Positions 24,898-35,231 of a stretch of 64,000 bases of DNA are shown here, piece by piece. This DNA comes from Deltaproteobacteria bacterium (GTDB lineage: Bacteria > Desulfobacterota > Binatia > HRBIN30 > CADEER01), in the NCBI GenBank assembly GCA_029262455.1, contig JAJCZJ010000048.1, positions 1 through 64,000 of the forward strand, given 5' to 3'. The position numbers were made by a program, and so were the translations under genes. Under the pieces are notes generated by a model. The model had not been told where the DNA came from, did no database searches, and was given only the letters and a program-made list of their open reading frames with translations. Position 1 is the first letter of the stretch, and each line of letters starts with the position of its first letter.

Positions 24898-27800
24898 CTA
24901 TTGCTCGAAACAATAGATATGGTTCGAATCCGAGCAAAGACTGAAGCCCGACAAGCTCCACGCACCGGAAGCGGCGGTCGTCAAACCGGGGAAGCTAAAG
25001 TCTCCCGAACTACTCGATGACCAATCGACGCAAGAGCTTCCGAAAAACGTGCCACCTATCGGGGTGGTCGCGGTCCAGACCGATCCAACTACGCTCTGAC
25101 CATCCTCCGACAACCCAATGTTGGCGTCCAGAGTTCCGTCGATCAGATCAGCCCAATCCTCGGCGACAATGGTGCCATCGACCAGGACGTAGGGCACGCT
25201 CGACTGCGTGAACCGAGCCGAAGGCGATGTCGCAGAGTCGGAGAGCCAGGCGAGGAATGATCCGCTCAGCCCCTCGGCCGCTGCCAATGAGTTGCATGTC
25301 GCATCGGCACCCGTGATACCGCCGAGATCGCCGTCGTCCACTACACTAGAGACGAACACGGTCTTCGATTCGCATCCGCTGGTGTCGAAAGAACACGACG
25401 GTGCACACGCGAGTTCCCCACTGAACAAGAAGCCGAGGCTCGCACAGCTCTCGCCAGCGAAATCGCTGCCATCACATTGATCCGTGCCATCAACGATTCC
25501 ATTGCCACATGCCGGCAACGCACACGCCGTCGGCGGTGGAGCGTCTTTCGCTTTGAACAAACCGGTCTTGCCGTCCGCAGCACCAACGTCGCGCTTGATG
25601 CTTCCGCCGAAAACTCCACAGACCGCGCTTGTCGCGAAGCGCAGCTGCACACCAACCATATCTTGGGTTGGCTCATCCAGACTGTAGCCGATCTGCGATC
25701 CTCGGCAGACGACCTTTACCAACTTACCTGGTTTCACCACCGCCACCTTGCACGGCCCGTTGGCCAGAGTCTTGTCCTTGTACTTGTAACCCTTGACGCC
25801 GGGAGGCCTGCCAAGCCCCTTCCAGCCACTGGCCGGAAGGTTGAAGGTGTCCGTTTCTCCCGTGGTCGGATTGTAGATCGTCACCGACGCCCCCGCCTGC
25901 GTCGGGGCCTCGGCGCCAATGAGCGCGGGTGCTGAAGCGTCTTTCGAAACGAACACGATCTTGCGCTTGCTCGGATCACCATCCTTGTCCTTGACGACCA
26001 GCTTCTTGCCGCTCAAGGCCGAGCCAAACTGCACATCGCAAGCATCCCCAACTCCATCGCTATCGGTGTCGACCTGCGCGGTATTGGGCTTGGTCGGACA
26101 ATTGTCTTGCTCGTCCGGCACACCATCATCATCGACGTCGTCGGTACTCGTCACGGCGACGATGAGATTCTCCCGACACGTCCCGGACGGGCAGTCTTGA
26201 TCCTGTACGCAACTACCCGGCGACCGCAGAATACAGCGATTGCAATCGGCGTCCGTCGAGCACGACGGCAGATCCGTGTGCCGCCGACACGCCGCAGTGT
26301 TCAAGTCACATGTATCGACCTCACAAAATGCTTCGGTCGAGCAATCGCTATCGACCGTGCAGCTCAGCCCCTCGTCACATCGGCCGCCATCCGCCACGAA
26401 GACCTGACCTTCGTCGTCGCCTGAAAGCGGATCGCCGTCCGGAAAGCTCTCATCGACGGCCCCGATCGTTGTGACCACGTCGTTGCAGAAGTCGTATACC
26501 TGGAGGATCAACTGATTGGTCGTCCCGTCGCCGTTCAGATCGAGTCCGTTCTGCTCCGCTTCGAAAGTCAGAAACGTCACTTTCGAGCCTTCGACTCGAT
26601 AGGGACGGCGCGGATCGCATTCGACGATGAGACACGGCGTCACCGCTTGCGCGGTCGATTTAAGTTCGCGGTTGACCAAATCATACACTTGCAGAACACG
26701 ATCGCTGGTGTCGGAATCTCCACTAGCCGCATTGAGATTCGCGCCCTGGGCGAGTTCGCTAGTGCGAAACGCGACCAGTTGCCGATCGCCACAAGCCGTC
26801 TCCACCGCGCCACCGACGACGAACTCCTCCACCGCCTGCTCGACGTTGACTAGATTCGGCACAGGACCTTCTGCGTAGTACAGTTGCAGCACACGGTCGT
26901 CCTGTAAGCCGTCATTGTTCAGCACGGCGTTCTGGCCGGCCTCGGGAGTGGCGAACACGGCGATGGAGCCGGCCATCTCCAGAGCATCCGCCGCCTGTTG
27001 CGTATCGACCCAGGAGCCTGCCGCGGTTGCGACTCCGTGCAGCTGGACGACCTCATCGTCCTGCAGGGTGTCGAGATTGTAATCGACACCGTCGCCAGAC
27101 TCCGACACCAAGGCGGCAATCCAGCCGGCGGACATGTCCACCGCAATCGCGGAACGACCGAGATTCTCGACAGAGCCGCCGCCCCAACGCTGAACGACAT
27201 CGTCATCCTCATCACCGTCGCCGTTGAGCGGACCGCCCGGACAGCTCGTCGTCCCGACCGCCGACTCCGGCCTGAGGAAAGCGGTGCGACCAGCGGCGGT
27301 CGCGGATTGCTCCGCAGGGCAAAGAGTGGTCGCTGCCCCAGCCGAGACATCGAAGACCTGGAGAACGACATCGTCGAGCTCTCCGTCGGCGAACAATGCG
27401 CCCGCCCCGTTTGGATCGGTAGGATCGAGCCCGCGTACGAAGACATCCTCGACGCCGCTTGTACTCCCTCCAACTAGATCGTCCGCATCATTGTCGAAAA
27501 CGACCTCGCCACTGTCAGCTACACCGAAACGCCAGACCAAACTCCGTCCGAGGGTCTCATCGCCATTCGACGCCACGTTGACTCGTGTCGTGGTTCCCGC
27601 CAGTCGATCCCGCAAGAGGACGTCGAACTCGCCGTTCGTGTCCCCGGCAACCAGCCCAGCAGCGGACGATAAGAACGCAGCAAAGCGCCCGTCGGACGAC
27701 AGAGGAACCGCTACCCCGGGGCTGCAACCGAGCTGGCTCCCGATCGAGCCGACACTGACACGATCTATCGCACCGGTCGCTCGGTCGTAGACAAAACAAT

Positions 27801-30513
27801 CGACGATCAGATTCGAGTCCCCGACCACCAAATTGGTCGCCCCGCTGACGTAGGAAACGAAACGAGCGTCGGGCGTGATCACTGGGGACAGCGAGCCTCC
27901 ACCGACGGACTGCGCTCCACTTGCCGATACACTCACGCGCTCGGTCGTCCCAGCGACGCGGTCCCGAACGAAGATATCGGACTCGCCATTGGTATCGCCG
28001 GCGACTAGATTCGTATGAATTGAGGAGAATGCGATGAAACGTCCATCGGCGGAGATCGACGGATTGCCCGACGCACTCTCGAACGCCCCAGGTGACCCCA
28101 ACGCAGGCCCACCGCCGAGCGCAACATCGATTCTCTCCGTCGTGTTCAAAGTGCGATCGTGGACAAATACATCTTCGTCCCCGGCTGTCTCGACAATTGT
28201 CGGCGACGTCGAGACGAACACGACGTACCTACCGTCGGCTGAAACTCCGATGTCATGGAGATTGTCGACACCGCCCGCCAGTTCTCCTCCACCGGACGCA
28301 ACACTGACTCGCGTCGTCGTCCCCAACAACCGGTCTCGCAGAAAGAGATCGTCACTGGCATTCGTATCGCCCGCGACGAGATCGCTTGCCCTACTGCCGA
28401 ACACCACGAAGCGCCCATCCGGCGTCACCGCGGGCGGAATGAACAGCGACGCGTCGCCAAACACACCTGTCTGCTGCGCCTCCGAACTGCTGACACTGAC
28501 GCGCTCGAAGGTCGAAGTCTGGCGGTCAAGAATGAATGTGTCGTGAACACCGTTTGTGTCGCCGGCAACGAGATCGTCGGCAGGACTGACAAACGCGATG
28601 AACCGACCGTCCGGTGTAATCGACGGCACCGGATTCTCAGCCACACCGCTAGGACCGGGAAAGCTACTCACGCTCACCCAGGACGTGAGTTTGGCGGCAC
28701 GCTCGCGCTCCGAGGCGCGAAAAAATACCCTGCCGCCGTTGACTGCAATGACTCCGCCGTCGACCAACGGCCGGCGTTCGACGACGAGGTCGAGACCGGC
28801 CGTGCGATCACCCGTCTCGTCGAAGACTCGCAAGACGGCGTCTCCATCGCTTCCATTGCCGTCTAAGTCGCAACCAGTTTCAGACGCGAAGTCGCCGATC
28901 CCCTGCTCATTCTCCAGGAACGCCAGAACCTGACCGTCGACCGCCACGGCAGGAAGCTGAAACGGCGGCTGACTGCGCAGCGCAACGGCACGACCGACGG
29001 GGCTGCCGGAAATACCACACCCGGCTGGTATCCCGATCGGCAGAAGCTCTCCCGTCTCCCGATCGCGCCGCGTGACGACGAGGTCAAACTCGTCGCCATC
29101 GCCGTTGCGATCCGTCAGATCGATCGACTCGCGGGTGACGAATGATCGGATCTCGTCACTGGCCAAACCCAACGTGCTCAGGTCGACCGGCAACTCTGCC
29201 TCGAAAGCGTACGATACGCAGAGATCACTACACTCAGCTGAACTCGCACAACTCGATGAGTCCTCCTCGCAGAACCCCGGCAGCGTCCGCCCCAGAACCA
29301 CCGGCCCGGTGGCGATGGCGACTCCGCCAATATCGTAGAGCCTGCCGCAGGGGCCGTCCGCGCCACAGTCCGCATCGACAGAGCAAGTCGTGGTCGGGTC
29401 ACCGACGCAACTCAACTGACATCCGCCACCTGGGCAATCAGGGTGCTGCTCGCAGAGCTGCCCGTCGTTCGCCCCACCCGCGCACGTACCGTGGCGTCGC
29501 CCAGGACGGACGATGGTATACGGGGCATCGGTCGAACCAAAAATCGTCACGACACTCGAAGCCGGCGCATTCGGATCGATTTGCGGTTCGAAGATCGGCG
29601 GTAACTTACCGCCTTCCGGTGTGAAAGAACTCAGGAACACCTGGTCCGGAGCCTGGAACAACACCGGCGGATCGATTCGTACACGCAACAGACGAGGGAC
29701 TGGTACCCCGACATCGTCGACCAACACGCCCGACCAACCACAGGGTAAAAGCAGGTTGCCTGCGCTGTCCACCGCGCCACGTGCCTCAGTAGCCGTGGCG
29801 GTGCATGGAGGACTTTCCGAATAGCATTGCGCCGCGAAGTCATTCGGCGGCGGCAGAGCGGTAAACGAAGGAAAAGTTGCGTTCGGGACGCCAGTGCCGC
29901 ATGCACCGTCGTTGGCGTAGTAGTCATCGATACAGGCGATCAAGCCGCTCTGAGCGCCGCATCCGGCGGAAGCCAAGCCGCAGGGCAAAGGATCGCCAGG
30001 GGCGGTGACTCCGATCCGCGCCGGCCCGGCAAACGTAATGTCGTCATCCACCATGAGCAGCCGGTCGTCGGTATCGGGAAAGCGAAGCCGCAACACGTCG
30101 ACGCCATTGAGATCGACCACCTGCAGTCCAGCCGCCGCACCTGAAATACATGTCGCCGATCCTCCCCCGAGCGCCGCATCACAAGCCGCGATTTGAGGAG
30201 CGACGGCGCTACAGTCGGCAGCCGCTGTCAGTACCACCGCGTTGCTCGGTCCGGTGACTGGATTGAAGACCACCGTGACGACGTGATCGCCAGGCGTGGC
30301 ACCCAAACCCGGTGATCCGCCGTCGCAAGGACGGACCCGAATATCCATCGACTCTCCGGGTCCCGCGAACGGTCGATTCGTAGCGCCGAGAGTACTTTCG
30401 AAACTCATGGCTGTGCCTGGAATGAGGTTGCACCCAGCCTGAGCCCGACTGGAGAACCCGACAAGGGCGATGGATAGCAAAACAAACGACCAATACAGCG
30501 CGCGAAGTTTCAA
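24898..30513 (-). CDS. Giant secreted repeat protein with inserted TolB-like propeller and DUF1554 end
   Basis: An 1871-residue exported protein. Start is TTG at 30513 with AGGGGG upstream, giving a good signal peptide (cleavage after SSRAQA). Order of parts: a Cys-rich N-terminal region (to about 440); several units of a repeat with the ending LNGDGxxxDxVLQVYD; a seven-unit PD40/TolB-like propeller (about 620-1030; units such as TPDGRFIAFVSPADDLVAGDTNGVHDTFILDR); more of the first repeat; a Cys-rich stretch; a thrombospondin-type calcium pair (DDDGVPDEQDNCP); an un-named domain (about 1500-1665) shared with the proteins at 41588 and 50937; a Myxococcus cysteine-rich repeat (CGNGIVDGTDQCD); and a DUF1554 C-type-lectin-like end (KTVFVSSVVDDGDLGG...HIYCFEQ). 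It is probably a surface or extracellular binding protein. Partner unknown. Confidence 0.83.
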   Translation of the reverse strand: MKLRALYWSFVLLSIALVGFSSRAQAGCNLIPGTAMSFESTLGATNRPFAGPGESMDIRVRPCDGGSPGLGATPGDHVVTVVFNPVTGPSNAVVLTAAADCSAVAPQIAACDAALGGGSATCISGAAAGLQVVDLNGVDVLRLRFPDTDDRLLMVDDDITFAGPARIGVTAPGDPLPCGLASAGCGAQSGLIACIDDYYANDGACGTGVPNATFPSFTALPPPNDFAAQCYSESPPCTATATEARGAVDSAGNLLLPCGWSGVLVDDVGVPVPRLLRVRIDPPVLFQAPDQVFLSSFTPEGGKLPPIFEPQIDPNAPASSVVTIFGSTDAPYTIVRPGRRHGTCAGGANDGQLCEQHPDCPGGGCQLSCVGDPTTTCSVDADCGADGPCGRLYDIGGVAIATGPVVLGRTLPGFCEEDSSSCASSAECSDLCVSYAFEAELPVDLSTLGLASDEIRSFVTRESIDLTDRNGDGDEFDLVVTRRDRETGELLPIGIPAGCGISGSPVGRAVALRSQPPFQLPAVAVDGQVLAFLENEQGIGDFASETGCDLDGNGSDGDAVLRVFDETGDRTAGLDLVVERRPLVDGGVIAVNGGRVFFRASERERAAKLTSWVSVSSFPGPSGVAENPVPSITPDGRFIAFVSPADDLVAGDTNGVHDTFILDRQTSTFERVSVSSSEAQQTGVFGDASLFIPPAVTPDGRFVVFGSRASDLVAGDTNASDDLFLRDRLLGTTTRVSVASGGGELAGGVDNLHDIGVSADGRYVVFVSTSPTIVETAGDEDVFVHDRTLNTTERIDVALGGGPALGSPGAFESASGNPSISADGRFIAFSSIHTNLVAGDTNGESDIFVRDRVAGTTERVSVSASGAQSVGGGSLSPVITPDARFVSYVSGATNLVVGDSNLIVDCFVYDRATGAIDRVSVGSIGSQLGCSPGVAVPLSSDGRFAAFLSSAAGLVAGDTNGEFDVLLRDRLAGTTTRVNVASNGDETLGRSLVWRFGVADSGEVVFDNDADDLVGGSTSGVEDVFVRGLDPTDPNGAGALFADGELDDVVLQVFDVSAGAATTLCPAEQSATAAGRTAFLRPESAVGTTSCPGGPLNGDGDEDDDVVQRWGGGSVENLGRSAIAVDMSAGWIAALVSESGDGVDYNLDTLQDDEVVQLHGVATAAGSWVDTQQAADALEMAGSIAVFATPEAGQNAVLNNDGLQDDRVLQLYYAEGPVPNLVNVEQAVEEFVVGGAVETACGDRQLVAFRTSELAQGANLNAASGDSDTSDRVLQVYDLVNRELKSTAQAVTPCLIVECDPRRPYRVEGSKVTFLTFEAEQNGLDLNGDGTTNQLILQVYDFCNDVVTTIGAVDESFPDGDPLSGDDEGQVFVADGGRCDEGLSCTVDSDCSTEAFCEVDTCDLNTAACRRHTDLPSCSTDADCNRCILRSPGSCVQDQDCPSGTCRENLIVAVTSTDDVDDDGVPDEQDNCPTKPNTAQVDTDSDGVGDACDVQFGSALSGKKLVVKDKDGDPSKRKIVFVSKDASAPALIGAEAPTQAGASVTIYNPTTGETDTFNLPASGWKGLGRPPGVKGYKYKDKTLANGPCKVAVVKPGKLVKVVCRGSQIGYSLDEPTQDMVGVQLRFATSAVCGVFGGSIKRDVGAADGKTGLFKAKDAPPPTACALPACGNGIVDGTDQCDGSDFAGESCASLGFLFSGELACAPSCSFDTSGCESKTVFVSSVVDDGDLGGITGADATCNSLAAAEGLSGSFLAWLSDSATSPSARFTQSSVPYVLVDGTIVAEDWADLIDGTLDANIGLSEDGQSVVGSVWTATTPIGGTFFGSSCVDWSSSSSGDFSFPGLTTAASGAWSLSGFSLCSDSNHIYCFEQ

Positions 30514-30846
30514 AGCTTCCCCCTAACGACGACGATCTAGAAATCCCGAATCTCGGAACCTTCCCCGGTTCGACTATTGCAATAGCTGCGGGTCTATTCC
30601 AAGGCTACCCATCACGCTACAATGCAATTGTTACCCCACCTCTGACGATTTTTATTCCCCAAAAATACATTGGACTGCGAGACGACAGACCTGTTCAACA
30701 CCAGTCTAGACTCTGTCACCGCACACTTGCTCGTCTGCCAACCGCGCAGCGAGCTTAGGAGATGTGAATCGCGAGCCGCTGCCTTCGCAGCGCCACGCTT
30801 CCGCGCAACCGCAAGAGCCCGCCTTTCGCAGCGCGCGCCCGGTTTT
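30514..30846. other. Intergenic stretch, upstream region of the giant protein gene
   Basis: I see no gene in this stretch. It holds the ribosome site of the TTG-started gene at 30513 and a relatively A/T-rich part (about 30550-30680) that could contain its promoter, but no box is convincing. The frames here are shadows. Confidence 0.4.
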
Positions 30847-30966
30847 TCACCGGACTAGATGAACCGCCATTCCGACCAATCCGGCAAGCACGACTCCTGA
30901 GAGCACGAAATACACCGAGGCCATCGTGGCCATTGCTTCTACCACTACAAATTCACTGCTCATCAT
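30847..30966 (-). CDS. Possible 39-residue single-span membrane protein
   Basis: The frame MMSSEFVVVEAMATMASVYF continues through a clear membrane segment (VYFVLSGVVLAGLVGMAVHL) and ends in VR. It has the sense of a small single-pass membrane protein with the C-terminus on the positive side. Its stop lies inside a CCGGT-GAAAA-ACCGG hairpin, which may be its terminator. The ribosome site is weak (GGAGA, 13 bases away). It stands alone in the gap between the giant gene and the cyclase. I do not recognise a family. It may be a chance frame. Confidence 0.33.
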   Translation of the reverse strand: MMSSEFVVVEAMATMASVYFVLSGVVLAGLVGMAVHLVR

Positions 30967-31095
30967 GGTCTCAACCCATTCTCCGTTCCGCCAGATAGAA
31001 AGCAGATGGCATGCCAACTCGGTTGAGCCCATCAGCGGAGCAGCGCTGGCGCCGAGCTGCTAAGGAGAGTTTGCGCGACTCCCGCGTTCAGAGGG

Positions 31096-34000
31096 ATGAT
31101 GCTCTGCAGTCTTGAAGGACCAGCCGCCGCGATGTCTCCGATCGAACCTCAAATTGCAACCGATCAAGCACGGGAACAGGATCTCACCGTTCTGTTCGCT
31201 GATATCTCCGGTTTCACCGCCATGTCGGAGAAACTCGACCCAGAGACTGTCACCGACATCATGAACCGCTGCTTCACCGATCTAGAAAGCGTCATCGTCG
31301 GTTACGGCGGTTCTATCGATAAGTATATCGGTGATTGTGTCATGGCCATTTTCGGCCTCAACCAGTCCGGAAGCGATGCGGTGGCGGCCGTCACGACCGC
31401 CGGCGAGCTACTCGCAACGCTCGACGACTTCAATAGCCGCGAAAAGCTGGAGAGCCCGCTCGGTCTCCATATCGGGATCGAATCGGGACGCACCCTAGTT
31501 GGCGAAATCGGCGGCGCCGGCCACCGATCCGTCACGGTCTCCGGCTCCAGCGTCACGATCGCTTCGCGTCTCGAGGACGTCTCTGATGTCGGCGAAATTT
31601 TCGTCGGGCCCAAGACACACTCCGAAACACGCGAAACGTTTGAATATGTCGCGTGCGACCCAGTCCCCGTCCGAGACAGCGCGCAACCGGTGGCTGTCTA
31701 CCAATACCTCCGCAACAAACGTGCGCGCGAAGGCATCAAGCGCGATAGCGAACGCCGCCAGGCAACCGTCGTCTTCGCATCCATCAACGGCTTCAACGAT
31801 CTCGCAGCCACTTTATCCGCCGCTGACTACAATCGCGCACTCAACCTCTGTTTCGGTGTCCTCGAAGCGGCAGTCAAAGCCTACGGCGGCGTCATCGACA
31901 AATACATCGGCGAGACCGTCATGGCTCTCTTCGGCGTACCCGACGCCATCGAAGACGCGCCCAAGCAAGCGATCAACGCGGCAATCGAGATGCGCAAGCG
32001 GCTGTCGGACCTGTACGAACGAGGACAGGTGCCCATCGAATTAACCCTGAGCACCGGGATCAACAGCGGGCTCGTCATCGCCGGTGAGATCGGCGGGCGG
32101 GTCAAGCGCGACTTCACCGTGATGGGAGATACGGTCAACCTCGCGGCGCGCCTGAAAGAAGCCGCCGCGCGTGGTGAGATTCTCATCGGACCGGCAACCT
32201 CTCGCTTCACCGAGGGACATTTCGAACTCCGAGACAGCGCTCCGCTTTCGCTCAAAGGCAAGGCAGAACCCGTCATTGCACGGAGCGTGGAATCCGACAC
32301 CGAGCAACTACACCGCACCTCCTCCGCCGACGGTGGCGCAAAGCGCGTCGGCGCCGACGGCGTGCCTATGGTCGGTCGACGCTGCGAGCTGGAGGAAATT
32401 CGCAACCGGCTCAGTGAACTCATCGGTGGTAAGGGCGGATCGCTAGCGGTTAGCGGCGACGCCGGCGTCGGCAAGACAAGACTCCTCGCGGAGGTTCTGC
32501 AACTGCCGCAAGCACAGGCCGCGACCGTGATCCAGGGACGGTGTATCTCACTCGGGGGGAACTTGAGCTTCCATCCATTCGTCGACCTTCTGCGCCGCTG
32601 GGGGGGTGTTCGCGACGACGACCGGGAAGACCAGGCCGCGCAGAGGGTCGAAAGGGCAATCCGGTCGGCATGCGGGGAGCGTGCCTCAGACATCTACCCT
32701 TTCGTGGCCCGAATGATGGGACTTTCCCTATCGGGTAAAAACTCCGCACGGGTGCAGGGGATCGAGGGTGAGGCCCTGGAGAACATGATCACCAATGCCA
32801 TGCGCGAGTTGCTCAACTCTCTATCGAGTGTGCATCCGGTTTTGCTGATTCTCGAAGACCTGCACTGGGCTGACCAGTCCTCCGTCAAACTGCTCGATAC
32901 GCTACTCAGGCTGCCGGCCCAGTCGCCGGTCTTGTTCCTCTTCTTGACGAGGCCTCACTCGGAAAAGACTTCCGACCACGTCGAAGAGCGCGCCGCCGCG
33001 ATTCTCGGCGACAGCCATCGACGCATCGACCTGACCCCGCTCAGTGATCAAGACTCACTGGTACTTGCCCAGGCGCTTCTCGACATCGAAGACCTGCCGG
33101 TCTCGTTTCGAAACATCGTTACACGCAAAGCCGAGGGCAACCCGTTCTACATCGAGGAGGTCGTTCGCTCGCTCATCGACTCTGGGGCAATCGTCGAGGA
33201 AAACGGTACCCACCGGGTGACGCAAAAGATCGACAGCGTCGAAATCCCCAACACGATTCAAGAAGTCATCATGTCGCGTGTCGATCGACTCGACGAAGCG
33301 ACCCGCCACGTCGTCCAGATCGCTTCGGTGGTCGGTCGATCCGCCCTCTTCAGCATCATCGAAGAAATCCTCAGCAACGACGACAAGCTGGATTCGGCAG
33401 GCGAAGCCGAACTCGAACGCCTCAAAGACAAGCAACTACTGCTCGAGCGTCGGGCAACGTCGATCTCCAGCGCACCAAACGCGGCGATCAGGACGGAACT
33501 CGAGTTCGTGTTCAAACACGCCCTGGCGCAGGAAGCGATCTACGCCTCGCTGCTGCAGAAGGTTCGCCGGGATCTCCACAAGCGGGTCGCCTCCGCCATC
33601 GAGTCGCTCTACACCGACCGCATCTCAGACTTCTACGGAATGCTCGCCTATCACTACAGCCGCACGGATGAGCTCGCGAAGGCAGAGGACTACCTCTTCA
33701 AGGCCGGCGACGAGGCCGCCAACTCGGCCGCATCCGGCGAGGCGCTGAACTATTTCCGCGACGCTTACCGCATATTCCAGGAGATGCACGGCGATGGCGG
33801 TGACCCGGTCCGAAAGTCTGCCCTCGAGAAGCGCATCGCGCTAGCGCTCCTCAACAGCGGCGAACAAACGGAATCCATCGATCACTTCGACGACTCACTA
33901 CGACTACTCGGCGAACCAGTTCCGAAGTCGATCTGGGCAGCCGGAGTACGATTCATCGGCGACATCACGGCAGTCCTCTTCCATGTCTACGTCGGCCATC

Positions 34001-35226
34001 GGTTTCGCAAACCGAGCACCTCGGTCGACTTCGACCACGAGAGCAACGTCTGCGAAATTTTCTACCACCGCGGCCAGGCCGAAACGACGAGCGACCCAAA
34101 ACGACTCTTCCTCGAGTTGCCAAATGGGCTAAGACGCCTCAATCGGATCGACTCGAGCAGAATCGAGAAAGCCGGCTCGATCTACGTCACCGCCGCTCTG
34201 ATCTTCGCGTACTCGGGCGTCTCTTTCCCCATCAGCCGGCGCATGCTCGACATCGCACATTCCCTGGTACGACCGGACAACCCTCGTGATTCATTCGTCT
34301 ACCAAGTGTTCGACTACGTGTACCACTACCTCCTCGGCAATTGGGACGAAGACCATTCCATCCCACACGCTGAAGTGCAGCAAGCTCTCGAACGCGGCCA
34401 GGTCTGGGACGCGACCCTGTTTGTCGGGCTCGAAATCGACCGGCTCGCAAAAAGGGGCGATTTCGATCGGACGCACGCCTACCTCACCATGCTCACCGAG
34501 ATCAACGACAACTACGGCTACACCTACGCCGGCTCCAACCGCAATGGAATGAAAGCGGTCGTGCTCGTCGAACAACGCGACCTCCGCAATGCTGCCGTCC
34601 TGGCGAGAACCCACTACATCGAAAGCGATGAACCGCCGATCCGCGTCTTCTCGCTCGGGCTCGAAGCAAAAGCCCTGGCAATGCTCGGAGACATCGACGG
34701 CGCGAAGGAGGCCCTGGCCCTGGCCGACAAGGCCATCGCAAAGGCCGAGTCAATCTCCTCCTGGCACTTGAGTACCTACTGGACCGCGCAACTCCATTGT
34801 ACGCTCGTACAAATGCGCAGCGACGGCACAGCCCGTGGGGTGGCCCGCGACGCGCGGCGCACAGTCAACCGCGCCGTCCGCACAGCTGGTTATGTCGCAA
34901 AGAACCGCGTCGAAATCCTGCGTCTAGCGGGAGATGTTTGCGCCGTGCTGGGCAATCGCAGCCGTGCACGGAAGTTCTACTCACAATCGTGGGAGACCGG
35001 GGAGAAAATGGGGACGAGGGCCGAGTTGGCCCGCCTGCGCATCTCGCTGGCCAACTTTCTCAATTCTTCCGAGGAGACATTTCTCGGCGCCAAATCATCC
35101 GAACATCGAGCCGCCGGCGAGCAAGAACTCTCCGCAATGAACCTTACTTGGGATTTTGATCCGACTCAGGGTCTCCGCGATACGGATTTCGCGCGGGCCA
35201 CAGAGCCCCGGGGCAGCGCCGCGTAG
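31096..35226 (+). CDS. Tandem class III adenylate cyclase domains with AAA/TPR region
   Basis: A 1376-residue soluble protein. Two class III cyclase domains come first (about 28-205 and 220-395). Domain 1 has the metal aspartates (Asp36 in FADISGF, Asp80 in KYIGD) but Ser151 and Thr154 where the adenine Asp and transition-state Asn belong. Domain 2 is the reverse: Ser229 and Glu273 in place of the metal Asps, while Asp345, Asn348 and Arg352 (VMGDTVNLAARL) are intact. The AAA/STAND ATPase has a P-loop GDAGVGKT (454-461) and Walker B LLILED (587-588). A helical TPR-like C-terminal half follows. The ATG at 31096 or 31099 sits very close to GAGGG; 31132 is an alternative. Five bases separate it from the radical SAM gene. 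It makes cAMP if the two domains pair. Confidence 0.85.
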   Translation: MMLCSLEGPAAAMSPIEPQIATDQAREQDLTVLFADISGFTAMSEKLDPETVTDIMNRCFTDLESVIVGYGGSIDKYIGDCVMAIFGLNQSGSDAVAAVTTAGELLATLDDFNSREKLESPLGLHIGIESGRTLVGEIGGAGHRSVTVSGSSVTIASRLEDVSDVGEIFVGPKTHSETRETFEYVACDPVPVRDSAQPVAVYQYLRNKRAREGIKRDSERRQATVVFASINGFNDLAATLSAADYNRALNLCFGVLEAAVKAYGGVIDKYIGETVMALFGVPDAIEDAPKQAINAAIEMRKRLSDLYERGQVPIELTLSTGINSGLVIAGEIGGRVKRDFTVMGDTVNLAARLKEAAARGEILIGPATSRFTEGHFELRDSAPLSLKGKAEPVIARSVESDTEQLHRTSSADGGAKRVGADGVPMVGRRCELEEIRNRLSELIGGKGGSLAVSGDAGVGKTRLLAEVLQLPQAQAATVIQGRCISLGGNLSFHPFVDLLRRWGGVRDDDREDQAAQRVERAIRSACGERASDIYPFVARMMGLSLSGKNSARVQGIEGEALENMITNAMRELLNSLSSVHPVLLILEDLHWADQSSVKLLDTLLRLPAQSPVLFLFLTRPHSEKTSDHVEERAAAILGDSHRRIDLTPLSDQDSLVLAQALLDIEDLPVSFRNIVTRKAEGNPFYIEEVVRSLIDSGAIVEENGTHRVTQKIDSVEIPNTIQEVIMSRVDRLDEATRHVVQIASVVGRSALFSIIEEILSNDDKLDSAGEAELERLKDKQLLLERRATSISSAPNAAIRTELEFVFKHALAQEAIYASLLQKVRRDLHKRVASAIESLYTDRISDFYGMLAYHYSRTDELAKAEDYLFKAGDEAANSAASGEALNYFRDAYRIFQEMHGDGGDPVRKSALEKRIALALLNSGEQTESIDHFDDSLRLLGEPVPKSIWAAGVRFIGDITAVLFHVYVGHRFRKPSTSVDFDHESNVCEIFYHRGQAETTSDPKRLFLELPNGLRRLNRIDSSRIEKAGSIYVTAALIFAYSGVSFPISRRMLDIAHSLVRPDNPRDSFVYQVFDYVYHYLLGNWDEDHSIPHAEVQQALERGQVWDATLFVGLEIDRLAKRGDFDRTHAYLTMLTEINDNYGYTYAGSNRNGMKAVVLVEQRDLRNAAVLARTHYIESDEPPIRVFSLGLEAKALAMLGDIDGAKEALALADKAIAKAESISSWHLSTYWTAQLHCTLVQMRSDGTARGVARDARRTVNRAVRTAGYVAKNRVEILRLAGDVCAVLGNRSRARKFYSQSWETGEKMGTRAELARLRISLANFLNSSEETFLGAKSSEHRAAGEQELSAMNLTWDFDPTQGLRDTDFARATEPRGSAA

Positions 35227-35231
35227 CAATC

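Noticed and set aside
24910-24940. TTCGAATCC tRNA T-arm-like stretch
   Set aside because: It lies in the coding end of the giant protein and no acceptor stem or cloverleaf can be formed around it.
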